A stretch of DNA of 64,000 nucleotides from Eleginops maclovinus (lineage: Eukaryota > Chordata > Actinopteri > Perciformes > Eleginopidae): assembly GCF_036324505.1 (NCBI RefSeq), contig NC_086350.1, positions 28,817,448 to 28,881,447 on the forward strand, written 5' to 3'. The number at the start of each line of letters is the position of its first letter. Position 1 is the stretch's first letter. This document shows, one piece after another, positions 46,550-62,032 of the stretch. The translations under genes and the position numbers were made by a program. The notes under the pieces were generated by a model that was not told where the DNA came from, made no database searches, and saw only the letters and a list, made by a program, of their open reading frames with translations.

Positions 46550-48580
46550 CATCTTAGGATTTTAACTTCAAATTGCAAACGGCAACCTCATCATTATGAT
46601 GACAGTTTGCCTTTTGCATTTACAGTGATTTCAAAGCTAGGGAAGGAAACTTGGGGAGGTTAGGGAGGTTTTCCTCCGAGACACTATTACAACTCGACTA
46701 TGATCAACTTCCTGCCTCCTTCACACCCTCTGCCTCTCTTTCTGATGAATACTCACCTCTCATTGTTGCATGTTTGGACGCACTCCCTGGACTTTCTGTC
46801 ACAATTCTGTTTGCAAATTAGCTGGTGCAGTAGTCAGGTGCTCAAAACTCTTAGGATTAAACTGCTCACAGTAAGATAAAAATGCTAAAACCTTTTTTCC
46901 TATTGGCCTTCTTTTATTACTGCAAATGTAAACAGAAAATGTATTGAATTTTCAGTGTTTCATGACAAATTCACTGACATGCAGCATTTATTCGGTTGAA
47001 AGATTTTGTTTGCTGCAGTTGAGTTTTACACATTGGTAGAGTCAATTGGGACACCTTGGATCCTGTTCAGCAGCTTACATTGTTTCAACAGAAGATGTCT
47101 CACGTTTTGAACGCAGTCACAGGCCAACCATTCTCTGTGAAAATGTGTTTCTTACTCTGATCTATCCCTCCCCCCTTTAATTCATTCCTGCCTTCTGCCC
47201 TGATTGTTAGGGTGAGGCTTGAAGGTGGACCCAAGAGCAGTAAAAAATAAATAATTCAAGTATCCTTAACAAAAAAAGAGCTCTAATTCAAAAGGCTGAT
47301 TATAAAGAATAAAGAAAAACTGAGAACAACCAGACATTTAGCAACCGGATCCAGGATCTGGACAAAAACCAACCCAGTCTCACGGCATTTTGTGTTGTAG
47401 TCACGAAATGTAATCTATTGATTCATGTTCCCCAACACGATTTTGACTTTTTTTGTGTGTCACACATAACAATTCTAAAAGCAATGTATTACTATTGTTA
47501 GTATGTTTCGTGCATGCACTACGTCTTTTTTTCAGGGCAAGAGTCGAGCCTTTGGAGACTGGAAGTGGTGTGGTTTATCAACTTTTGTCTTTCTCAATAT
47601 CAAGCCACAATTATTTTTTTAATTTTGTCTGACTTTTTTGCCGTCAGTGAGGAAGAGAGTGGGGGCTCAGAATCCTGGATTCTGTATTATTTCAGCGTTT
47701 TTACCTTCTAATTTGTTATTATTTCCGAAACCACACACTGTTATCTACTCAACATCAAGACACAATTATCCTTGTTTTTATTTATTCATCTGATAGTTAA
47801 TGTGAGACTTTTTCGCCGTCTGTCAGAATCGAAAGTCGGAGCACAGGAAACTGTATTTTTTTACCAGTTTCTTTTTATTTCAAAATAAGAGTTTGTTGTA
47901 AAATAATGTTTGATATTATAATAGATATCAAAATAATAGAGTAATAAGCCTTATGAGTCGTAACTATCAACAGCAAATTCTGGATTCCGCTCGAGCAGCC
48001 GAACGACTGCGTAGAATTCCGAACATTCACAAAATACAAAATATAAGGATTTGAATGAGTCCACCCACACACCAGAAGAACTACACACACACTGGCTATT
48101 TGTGTGTTTCACCACATATTCTATGGGGCATCTCTACTAGGAATTGTAGTTTTAAAATACATTTGTATATTTCCCATAATTAGAAGTTGCCAGTATTAAA
48201 CTGTGTACACCCCTGGGGGTTTAGGGGGTTGGAAACCCATTGGTGTTATCAAATTTCAAAATATAATTGATAAATGGGTGAAAATTTCTTGCGTCAATAT
48301 TGAACAGTATTCATATACTGTTACCCACATGGCAGCTAAGGTCAGAAGAGCTTTATTTAACAGCTGGTTCTATGTTTCTGACCCCTCCTGTTGTTAGTTG
48401 ATAAGCTTGTACATGCACATGTCAAGGTTCAGCGGGGCATTTTGCAAATATGGCAGTAGCCATCTATCATCTTCAGATCAACATGATGTTAAGAAATTAT
48501 TGATTTTGATAACTATCTAACAAAACCATAATGGTTAACCACAAGTTTATTTAGAGGATATCCTAGGATATCCTATTCTA
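46550..48580. repeat. Non-coding stretch with a degenerate internal duplication
   Basis: No exon was recognised. Two similar blocks lie at about 47575-47705 and 47740-47870. Each has a CAA(C)ATCAAG-CACAATTATT part, a GA(C)TTTTT-GCCGTC part and a CTGTATT end, suggesting an old tandem duplication inside an unnamed repeat. Nothing else was seen. Confidence 0.4.
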
Positions 48581-48584
48581 GGCA

Positions 48585-48775
48585 GCAGTGCAGTAAAGTA
48601 ACTAAGTACATTTACTCAAGTACTGTACCAACGTGCAATTTAGTTTAGTTTTGCAATGTATTGCTACTTTGTACTTTACTCCACTTCAATTCAGAGTTAA
48701 TAGTGTACTTGTACTCCACTACATTTATTTAATACCTTTAGTTACTTTGTAGATTTGGATTAACGATGTGAAATA
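48585..48775. repeat. Common teleost interspersed repeat (AAGTACATTTACTCAAGTAC type)
   Basis: Contains AAGTACATTTACTCAAGTAC, CTTTACTCCACTTCAATTC and TACTCCACTACATTTATTTA, words of a repeat present in very many fish loci. It abuts the Tc1 relic on its right. The superfamily is not stated here. Confidence 0.6.
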
Positions 48776-48799
48776 TAATCAACCCTTAAATCAGACTTT

Positions 48800-49783
48800 A
48801 GTTCCACCTAAGTAAGTCATTAAAACTAGCTGCATCTTTACCATCTCCACCACATCCCAAAGGTGCTCTATAGGATTGAGATCTGGGGACTGTGGAGGCC
48901 ATCTGAGTACAGTGAACTCATCGTCATGTTCAAGAAACCAGTTGGAGATGATTTGAGCTTTGTGACATGGTTATCCTGCTGTACGTAGCCATCAGAAGAT
49001 GGGGACACTGTTTTCATAAAGGGATGGACATGGTCAGCAGCAATACTCAGGTAGGCTGTGGCGTTTAAATGATGCTCATTTGGTACTGAGGGGCCCATAA
49101 GAATATATCCCCGACACCATTACGCCACTAGCCTGAACTGTTGATATAGGGCAGAATGGATCAATGCTCTCATGTTGTTTTTGCCAAATTCTGACCCCAC
49201 CGGCCGAATGTCGCAGCAGAAATCGAGTCTCATAAAACCATGCAACATTTTTCCAATATTCTATCGAGCCAGTACCAATTGTAGCCTAAGTTTCCTGTTC
49301 CCAGCTGACAGGAGGGGCACCCGGTGTGGTCTTCTGCTGCTTCAAGGTTCCACGTGTTGTGGTTCAGAGAGGGTCTTCATACCTTGGTTGTAAAAAGTGA
49401 TTATTTGAGTCACTTATGCCTTTATGTCATCTTGAACCAGTCTGCCCGCTCTCCTCTTACCTCTGGCATCAACAAGGCATTTCCCCTAGAGAACTGCTCA
49501 CTGGATATTTTCCCTTAATCAGACCCTTCTCTGTAAACCCTGGAGATGGTTGTGAAAGTCCTAGTAGATCAGCAGTTTCAGAAACACTCAGACCAGCCTG
49601 TCTGGCACCAACAACCAAGCCCCGTTCAAAGTCACTTAAATCCCCTTTCTTCTTCATTCTTATGCTCTGACTGAACTTCACCAGGTCCTCTTGACCATAT
49701 CTACATGCCTAAATGCATTAAGTTGCTGCCATGTGATTTACTGATTAGAACAGCCGTACCTCATAAAGTGGCCATTGAGTGTA
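48800..49783 (-). mobile_element. Tc1-like element relic
   Basis: The right end GTGGCCATTGAGTGTA (to 49783) is the terminal sequence of a common fish Tc1 group. On the minus strand 49681-49469 encodes MKKKGDLSDFERGLVVGARQ followed by a helix-turn-helix region. The opposite end of the gene is visible near 48900-48840 as PPQSPDLNPIEHLWDVVEM, the third catalytic acidic block. The reading between them is shifted and stopped many times. The left terminal repeat is missing. Confidence 0.85.
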
Positions 49784-52107
<2,324 letters not shown>

Positions 52108-52640
52108 GTAGAGAGAGAGGGATTGATAGAGGGAGGGGCAGAGGGAGAGAACATGGGCCAAGACCCAGACACAAACAGATGACAGAGAAACCCTCCCACT
52201 ATCCCCTGTCTTCCAAGGCTCGCCCATTTGGCAGTGACACGGACCTCAGAAAAAGAAGAGGAAAACAGAAAAGAAAGGGAGTAGGAGATAGAGAAAAGTG
52301 ACGGGAGGGAGGAGAAGATAACACATGCAAGGGTGTGTAGGAGGCAGTGAGTTTCTGAGACAAGTGGGAAAGTAAGGAGAGAAGTACTGTAAGAGGAGGG
52401 GGATCAACAAAGGGAGTTGTCCTAGTCAGAAGGAAGAGATCTTAAATGGCCCTCCTACACAGCTGTGAACACTGCAGTCACGCACTCTTACATCACATTG
52501 CTCACATGCTACCGCAGTCTGCTAATTCAGGAATCCACTCTTAGTTTGCCCCCTCTGTGGGCTCCCTACACATCCTCTCAGACAGTCAGATACAAGCAGA
52601 CACACACAGACAAGGACAGGCAGGGCAATGGACTGGGAAA

Positions 52641-52688
52641 ATGGATACTCCCATTGATTTCTACAGCCACTTCTCCTGGCTCAAAAAG
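52641..52688 (+). CDS. ppfibp2: Candidate alternative first coding exon of the liprin-beta gene
   Basis: The ATG at 52641 (context GGGAAAATGG, A at -3) opens MDTPIDFYSHFSWLKK. It ends exactly in phase 0 at AAAAAG/GTGAGTG, a near-consensus donor. The next known exon (61890) starts in phase 0, so a transcript beginning here would splice in frame and give a protein lacking the two upstream exons. Upstream of the ATG no in-frame splice acceptor is needed if transcription starts nearby. An ATG at 52628 in another frame gives a 9-codon upstream frame that overlaps the start. The peptide is unrelated to any domain I know. Support is from phase and signals only. Confidence 0.5.
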
Positions 52689-55600
52689 GTGAGTGTTTAA
52701 TTAGACTTCTTAATTCCTTAATTTCAATTAATTCCACTTTTTTGTTATCTTTGAACTTCCCTTCTGTTAGATTGAAGCCTTGAAAGACATACCAGGCCCA
52801 GTGTATGATGCTGCTGGGTGAAATCAGTGACAGACTTTGTGATATTAAGATACAAGTTTTTAGGACTAGAGGTCTTGATTATGGGCTGGGTTTAGTGTTG
52901 TCTGGTACCTTATTTCCCCTGCATAGTTCTGCTTGAAAAGTATTAACTCACATTTAATACTTTTGATACCAGGAATCAAACGTTGATACCGTCTCTTTTG
53001 TTGTTCGCCATTGTGTATATTATTTGTTTAAGGGATTCTGAGTGAAACTAAAATGCAACACTTGCTGGATCCTTTTATCAGCAACAGGATAAAGGGATGT
53101 TATGTGGACTATGAAGTACAGTAGGGTATGCATACTTTTACAGGATGCCCTTTAAAGAAAATGTTAAATTGAAAAAGGACAAATTAAAAAAATTGCCAGG
53201 ATGACCTGTGACACGCTGTGATGGCCCTGTTTGTTTGTTGGACTACCTTATTGAAGCCTCACATCTGGAAGATCATCTTGGTTGTCTGGCTGTGGCCATC
53301 TTGTTTTGTTAGGCCAGAAGTAAGATGAAAGGGTGGAGTATAGTATATCTGAACCTAAAAATGACTTTTTCAAAAAAAGTTCTAAGAGAAAAAACTCAAA
53401 TCGCAGATATCGTGCCATATTGTTTACTCTAAATGGGGAGAAAATGGACAGAATTAGGAAGGGGGTCATTTTTCTCATTGATTTCTACACACAGACTTCT
53501 TTCTGCAACCAGTGTAGTTGTCCTAAACAAAAGGAGAGAGCGCAATCTTGCTAAACCATGCAATCAAAAAACCAAATTATTATAGAACATATTAAGCCCT
53601 GTAAAATACAGTCATTTCCTTTTTGTCAGCATTATACATACAGTGACATTTAAATTGACCTTCTCACAAAAACTAATGTAGTAACATTTTTTCTTTCAAA
53701 AACGAATATTTCAAAAATATTTCTTAAAAAGTGCCAGTTTTGTAGTGCACATAAGTGTTGCTTCCCTGCATCACTTATACTTTAAATTTCAAACAAAATA
53801 AGCTGCTTAACAATTGTGAAAATCTATTAAGATGCCTGCAGATGGCAGGTGGCTCTTCAGTTTATAATAAAATGAGTAAAAACAAGTACAACCTTGTGTC
53901 ATGTCATACTCATTTTTTGTATCTATTCAATTGAGCCTGCCAAGAAGATATCTTCTTTAGACTATCTATAACATTAATCAGCATGACAAAGATTTTATGG
54001 GAGCATAATTAACATTGTCAATAAAAATGATATTTAAATATCATGATTGGCAGATATTATATAACTAATATTCTGAATGCCACCAGCTGACCTTTAGATT
54101 CAATCCCACAATCAATGCTGTTCAGAAATAAAATTGAAAAAATATTCAATTTAAATACAAATCTAATGGCAATGTCTACATCCATACAAGTTATGTGCAT
54201 CCTAAACCTAAAAAAGTTATCACCCTTCTAAATAATTTGAGGATCTAGGTGAGTAAAAGCATGGAATTTAGAACAGGCTTTGTGGCAGCTCCAAAGACTA
54301 CTGCATGTGCTCTAACTTTATGGAAAAGGGACAGTTATATGGAGAATTTTTTGTGAATCATTTCAGAGTAGTCGTGTCCTGCATGTTGTCATGCATTCTT
54401 AGACATTGGCATCATGCAGTTTTTCTGTCGCCAGGAAATTATCTCACAAGAGAATTTTTGTAATTAACTTCAAACATAAAAAAGCTCAGAAAACTCATGC
54501 ACATGGTTTCACTTACGATGAATTGTCATACTGTCACTTCTATTACAATCAACATTTTATAATTACTCTCCTACAGGAAAGTACATTTGTTAGATAAGAA
54601 TGTTAAACGCTGATTGTATTTCCCAAAAAAGGGCTTATGTCAAGGACTTAACCCTGTCACTAACCCCTTGTTCTCCCTCTCACAGTTTCTACCCATGCCA
54701 CCCATCTGGCGATGAAAGACACATAGCAACATACTTGCCTGGTTTCTTTTATCACCCCCTGTAAGCGCTGTATCACCTCGCTGATGTGACTCAGCTTCAC
54801 CACAGTATGATGCGACTGCTATCTATCTGTGATCACAGCACTCTATATCTAAGATACTTCCTGACATCGTCCACTGTAGTGACAAAACACAAAATATACC
54901 ATTATAGAAATGCAAACATAAGGGTGAGGAGTAAGACATACCCTTTTCAAACTGCCATGTGTGCCATAGCTTTCAACACTAGGTGAATAGGTTTAATGTG
55001 TCCATATGGTCAGTGTCAGTATGCATGCTCTGAACTCACTGACCTCAGCTGCAGACAGATCATCAAGGGTTACAGCTGACTTTAGAGTTGTTTTGTCTGA
55101 GGCAGTTAGACCCATGTATGGCTAAGTCTCAATATGATTTACATTCTGTATTGGCTGTCAAGCTAAAGCTGTATTTTCTTAACTTGCATTATTAATTAGT
55201 GTGATATTGAAGTAGAACATAGCTGTATCAATGTCTGCATCTAATCAACAACTTATTGAAAATCAAATAAAGAAAGACATTTCGACAATATTTATTGTCA
55301 CTTAACATTGATACAGTATATACATAAATATAAAAAACTTTAGAGATATATAGTGATATTCTGGGGCTGCATATAAAATTAAAATAGAGAAAATAAATAA
55401 AATAGCTTTTGAAAAAGTGTGCATTCTTAAAAAAACGTGCTGCTTTTAAAAAAAATAAAAATAAAGTGCAGCAGCAGCTTGAGTTTCCCTATTTCAGTTT
55501 CACATCTTGACTTAACAGTCTCAGACCATTTTGCAATACATCAGTGTCAACACATCATACCAACTGAACAGTTTGAAAGTTTCTCTTTCGGTCCCTCTTA

Positions 55601-56057
55601 TATCCCACCCCCACTTTCTTTGGTTCAGTGAGAGAATTGAGCTCGAGCTTGTCCTGCCATGATTTAAAAATCTGCTTATTTTCAGCTCAGACTTGGGTGT
55701 GATTGTTCAAAAACCTTGTGCTTTTTCTCATAGTGGCGTTTCTCATTGGCAATTAGAATGCAGATGTTTACATTCCCCCATTCACAACTGGGTCATTGTC
55801 ATGACAGAAGGCATTTTAGGCATTGCAACCATATTTGCGAGTGCAACAGCTGTGAGGTTGACTGTTGACACACAGAAATGTAACACATGGACATAACAAT
55901 GCTACCATTTTACATCAGTTTTTATTTGATGTTGAAGTTTTTCTTACAATTTGTGTCCGACTGTAAATCCTGCTACTAGTGCTTTTAGCCACCTCTGCTC
56001 AGCATAAACAACTCAGAGTCCCGAGCTCCTCCAACAATACAACATAGTTATATAAGA
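52689..56057. other. Non-coding intron sequence with a MITE-like repeat
   Basis: About 53250-53540 resembles a widespread fish non-autonomous repeat (GTCATTTTTCTCATTGATTT with TTCTGCAACCAGTGTAGTTG), but its ends were not defined. The rest is A+T-rich and shows no exon or transposase remnants. Confidence 0.45.
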
Positions 56058-56679
56058 CAGGGGTTCCCAAACTTTGCTATGGCAAGGACCCCCATATAGC
56101 CTTATCCTCTGGCAGGGACCCCCGTTGCAATTCTTTTTTAAATGATGTGTAAATTATGATGGCGAATATAAAAAATTAAACATACAGCTTCTTAATAAAT
56201 TTTCTTAATATATATATTTTATTAATAATCAGTTGTTCTAACAGTAAACATGTTCTTGTTTTTATCTTTTGTTTTTCATTCATTACATTCGTTGTGTCTT
56301 CTGTTATAAACATTCTTAACTAAATATTAAACAGTAATATCAACAGTAAACTATAAAATATTTTTAAAGTGATTTATGTCTTAATAATATTATATAATAT
56401 TTAATAGTAATATGAACAACAAAAATATTTTGTTTGCATTTTTGAAAGTGATTTCTTTCTTAATAATATATATAGAATAATATATAATATTAAACAGTAA
56501 TATTAACAGTATTTTATTTTTTTGTGCTATTAGTTCATTACATTCAGTGTGTTTTCAGCTTTAAACATTCCTTGTCAGTTCTCTGTGTGTATGACTGTTC
56601 CCTCACTAATGGGAGGGGTGATCTTGGTGGCTCCTACAGAGTTTATCAATCCTAGGTTTTAGGTTTGTCAGTGCCAGAC

Positions 56680-58430
<1,751 letters not shown>

Positions 58431-58439
58431 TTTTTAAAG

Positions 58440-59215
58440 AGGTCATCTATGGATGGCAGCTTCGTCCTAATGATGTGCTGTGCAGTTTTCACCATCCTCT
58501 GTAGAGCAGGGGGTCAGGATACTCTCTATGGTGCACCTGTAGAGGGTCAGGATTCTCTCTATGGTGCACCTGTAGAGGGTCAGGATTCTCTCTATGGTGC
58601 ACCTGTAGAGGGTCAGGATTCTCTCTATGGTGCACCTGTAGAGGGTCAGGGTTCTCTCTATGGTGCACCTGTAGAGGGTCAGGATTCTCTCTATGGTGCA
58701 CCTGTAGAGGGTCAGGATTCTCTCTATGGTGCACCTGTTTTGGTGATGGACACCGAGGAACCTGAAGCTGCTGACTCTCCACCGTAGTCCCGTTTGATCA
58801 GCTCCTTGGTTATGCTGACGTTGAGATGGAGGTTGTTATCCTGGCACCAAGATGTCACGGTTCTGACTTCTTCTCTGTACGCCGTCTCGTCACTGTCGGT
58901 AATCAGGCCGATGACGGTCGTGTCGCCAGCAAACTTTACGATGGTGTTGATGGCCACGCAGTCGTGTGTGAACAGGAAATAGAGGGATGGCTGAGCACGC
59001 AGCTTTGAGGGTGTTGAGGATCACGGTGGACGATGTGATGTTTCCCCCCCGCACTGCCTGGGGTCTGCCCGTCATGAAGTTCAGGATCCAGTCACAGTGA
59101 GCGCCCGTAGTCCCTAAACTTGATGACCAGCTTGAAGGGCAAAATGGTGTTGAAATCTGAACTCTAGTCAATGAACAGCATTCTCACATATGTGTTCCTT
59201 TGTTCCAGGTTTGAG
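58440..59215 (-). pseudogene. LINE ORF2 relic with a seven-fold 33-bp tandem repeat
   Basis: Minus-strand frame 58957-58724 reads TIVKFAGDTTVIGLITDSDE, then TSWCQDNNLHLNVSITK. This is the catalytic box of a fish LINE reverse transcriptase, but the usual F-A-D-D is here F-A-G-D. Upstream (59171 leftwards) an ILNFMTGRPQAVR stretch matches the preceding block. Downstream the ORF runs into the expanded FYRCTIESILT-like unit. It is the same LINE type as 39760-40260. Confidence 0.85.
58512..58739. repeat. 33-bp tandem repeat, seven units
   Basis: Units of the form GGTCAGGATTCTCTCTATGG plus TGCACCTGTAGAG follow each other without spacers, with single-base differences (GATACT in unit 1, GGGTTCT in unit 5). 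The unit is a multiple of three, so the + strand frame shows an 11-residue GQDSLYGAPVE repeat. The frame is non-genic, since the LINE codes on the other strand. Confidence 0.97.
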
Positions 59216-59489
59216 AGGGCAGTGTGGAAGGGGGAGGGCTATGGCGTCATCTGTGGACCTGTACATATTACAAATTCAACCATCATTTCTATTTAAAGTC
59301 AGAGCCTGACACAGAGTTTTCTCCCACTAGGTTTTAGCCTAAGAAAATCATCACATGAGTTTCAGAAAACATGTTTTCATTTATTGCTGTTCTAATTCTG
59401 GATGAATGGGAGTAAGATAAGTCAGATGATCTTTCATATCTCCTCATCATGTTCTTTGTGAAAATGTTGTATTTCAACAGCAACAGTAG

Positions 59490-60547
59490 ATTCTTAGAGC
59501 TATTTTCTACCATAAGTCCACAAACAAACTAACATTGTTCAACAAATGCCCTATCAGTGACAAACACAGTGTGGTTTGCAAATACAAAACACCTTCTACA
59601 AAATAATGCATTTTATTTTGCAAGTAAAAAATGTACCTATAAAATAAATGCATCACATTTTTCCAGAAAATCATGTTGCAGAAACAAATACAGCATAGGT
59701 TTTACAAGTACACAATATTCTCTGCGAGTACATCATAAAATATCACGTGACATAGGCAGGAATATTCCGTCGTGGTTTTGCTGAGGATTTTCTCATCATG
59801 ATCACTGCTCTTTCTAGCAAACCCATACCAGACTAGATTTAACAACATGTTAAATATTTCTCATTGTCTGGCCTTAGAGAAATGAACCTCTGCTTTAAAG
59901 GGAAAATCTGATACCTTCTATAAAATATGGAGGAAATTCTTACCATTTTTGAAAGGAACTAGATACGACCTTGTCAATTAGTATGCAAAATATGTGATGT
60001 CGCCTTCTGTCTACCAGCTTTGTGGCCTAATGTTAAATCTTTTTTCCATTTACATTATTTGTAATAATTTATGTTGTCTTTAGATTTCTTTTTTTGAATT
60101 ATGTTTACACTGTCAACATCGGTATAATTTTGTACGTTAATAATGTCAGTATTACTTTTGAATCGTAACTATAGCGGCCAAATGCTAAAATCTGTAAAAG
60201 AAAATTTACTTAAAACTAAACTTCCGCTGAGGCACCAGATAGCAAATCTTACGCAGGGAATAATGACCAAGTCTAGACAAGTCACCTTTGTGCGTTTATT
60301 TATCGTATCATTAGCAAAAAACACAGTTTCCAAACTTGCTTGTCTAGAGCCTTTCCTATGGCTCTCCCATTAGCTTGAATCTATCCGGCTGGTAAAAAAA
60401 ACCTTTGCTGTCTGGTGCTCTGCTACCACCACCACCTGTCTCCAATATATACACAATTACACCGGGTGCCCTAATCACCCAGTGCCCAAACATGCCTTCA
60501 AAATAAAAGCATGGAAACAAATGTATCACACTTAAATAACAAGACTA

Positions 60548-60626
<79 letters not shown>

Positions 60627-61350
60627 TATTATAGTCATTAAAAAAAACAGCATAAGGGAATTTATAGCTCCAACATTAACTTTGTATTTCTTCTATTGGG
60701 GATTATGTATCTGTATGGTCTTTTGGTGAGTTTGTTGTTTCTGGTGAAAAATGTAGCCTATAGGAAAACCAATGAGTTACTGTTTTATGAGTAGGATGAT
60801 ATGTAGCCGACTACAGGAGCTATTTTGCACTAATTATGTATATCTGTATACATTTATATAGATATACATAAGATAGATAAAATAGTGTAAAAAGAGAGAA
60901 GAATATTTACAATAACAACAATAATGATTTGAGGATGTGAAATATATACATATGTGGAATACATTGAAAGTATTTAAATACTTTACACTGTTGAATGAGG
61001 AGGTATGGACAGATGCATATATTACGTATAAGTCAGGACACTCAGGACATTTGTGAGAAAATATTCAGCACAACCACACCGGAATATTTGTGCCTGAAGT
61101 CATGTGAACTTTTTTTTTACTCATAACAAATATTTCTGTATACTCGTAAGATCTATGCTGTACTTGTTTCTGAAACATGATTATCATAAAATGTGATGTG
61201 TTTGTTAGATGGATATGTTTTTATTTGAAAAACCAAATGCATTAGTTTGTAGATCGTGTTTTGTATTTGTAAACCACACTGTTTTGTTAGTGAATCATAG
61301 GGCATTTTTAAAACATGTTTAGTTTGTTAGTAGAGTTATGGCACGATAAT
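59490..61350. mobile_element. Unassigned element with about 250-bp terminal inverted repeats
   Basis: The left arm (about 59490-59745) and right arm (about 61085-61350) are inverted copies with indels. Examples are AATGCCCTAT, CAGTGTGGTTTGCAAATACA and CATCACATTTT, mirrored as complements near 61300-61190. The interior has no transposase. It includes a (AAT)n run (60547-60625). Target duplication and exact ends could not be fixed by eye. Confidence 0.65.
60547..60625. repeat. (AAT)n microsatellite
   Basis: About 26 AAT units inside the element with long inverted repeats. Confidence 0.98.
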
Positions 61351-61889
61351 AGCTCCATACAGGCGTTAGTGGATCAACGTACAATTAATGCTCAACATCA
61401 AACTATAGTACTCTCTCTCTATGTGTGGTCATTGTATGGCAGACTTGGCAGAAAATCTTTAGGATTCTGTATCGCCATAGAAGTCAAACCGGCCAACGGC
61501 CATATAAAAAGTTTGCAATCCCCCGTGGAAATTGTCATGTGGCGGATCACATGATCCTGACAAATGTGGGGGGGGGTTTATATTATTCAATAGCTAATTT
61601 ATTCTGGTATACCAACACAATTGTTTGCATTTAAAATTTTGATTGCATTGATAATTTTTGTTCACATTTTTAAAAGGACTTGTTTTGAGCAATTAGTTGA
61701 ATGTCTGTGTTTTTGACTTGAAAAATCATGAATTCTTCTGCTAAAAGCATAAACTCTTTAGGTTATGGCAAACGGATGTATAACTATGACAAAAGTTTGA
61801 TTATTCGTTTGAAATCAAATGTAATAAGTGGTTCTTGTTTTTCATGACTTCAAATGACTTAATCTCTTTGTTTTTCTGTCTTTATTCAG

Positions 61890-61974
61890 GCAAAGAGGTG
61901 TTCTTCAGCCAACCATGAAACCTACCAAGAACGACTGCTCCGCCTAGAAGGAGACAAGGAGTGTTTGGTGCTAC

Positions 61975-61976
<2 letters not shown>
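61890..61976 (+). CDS. ppfibp2: Liprin-beta exon (start of coiled coil)
   Basis: The exon follows a polypyrimidine tract and TTTATTCAG, starts in phase 0 and ends in phase 0 after 29 codons. It reads AKRCSSANHETYQERLLRL, then EGDKECLVLQ. From memory the liprin-beta family has 'TYQERLARLEGDKESLxLQ' here, leading into the 'VSVLTDQVEAQ' coiled coil in the next exon. Glu-Thr-Tyr and Glu-Gly-Asp favour PPFIBP2 over PPFIBP1. The next exon is not in view unless 63496 is used. The donor is the first GT of a long (GT)n run. The exon length is divisible by three, so skipping keeps frame. Confidence 0.92.

Positions 61977-62030
<54 letters not shown>
61977..62030 (+). repeat. (GT)n microsatellite containing the splice donor
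   Basis: About 27 GT units start at the first intron base after CTACAG. The donor hexamer is GTGTGT, which keeps G at +1, +3 and +5 and T at +2 and +6 but lacks A at +4. Confidence 0.97.

Positions 62031-62032
<2 letters not shown>

Noticed and set aside
58449..58787. A 112-codon ORF with seven GQDSLYGAPVE repeats, or a CRISPR-like array
   Set aside because: The 33-bp units are head to tail without spacers and lie antisense in a LINE relic whose minus-strand frame explains the sequence.
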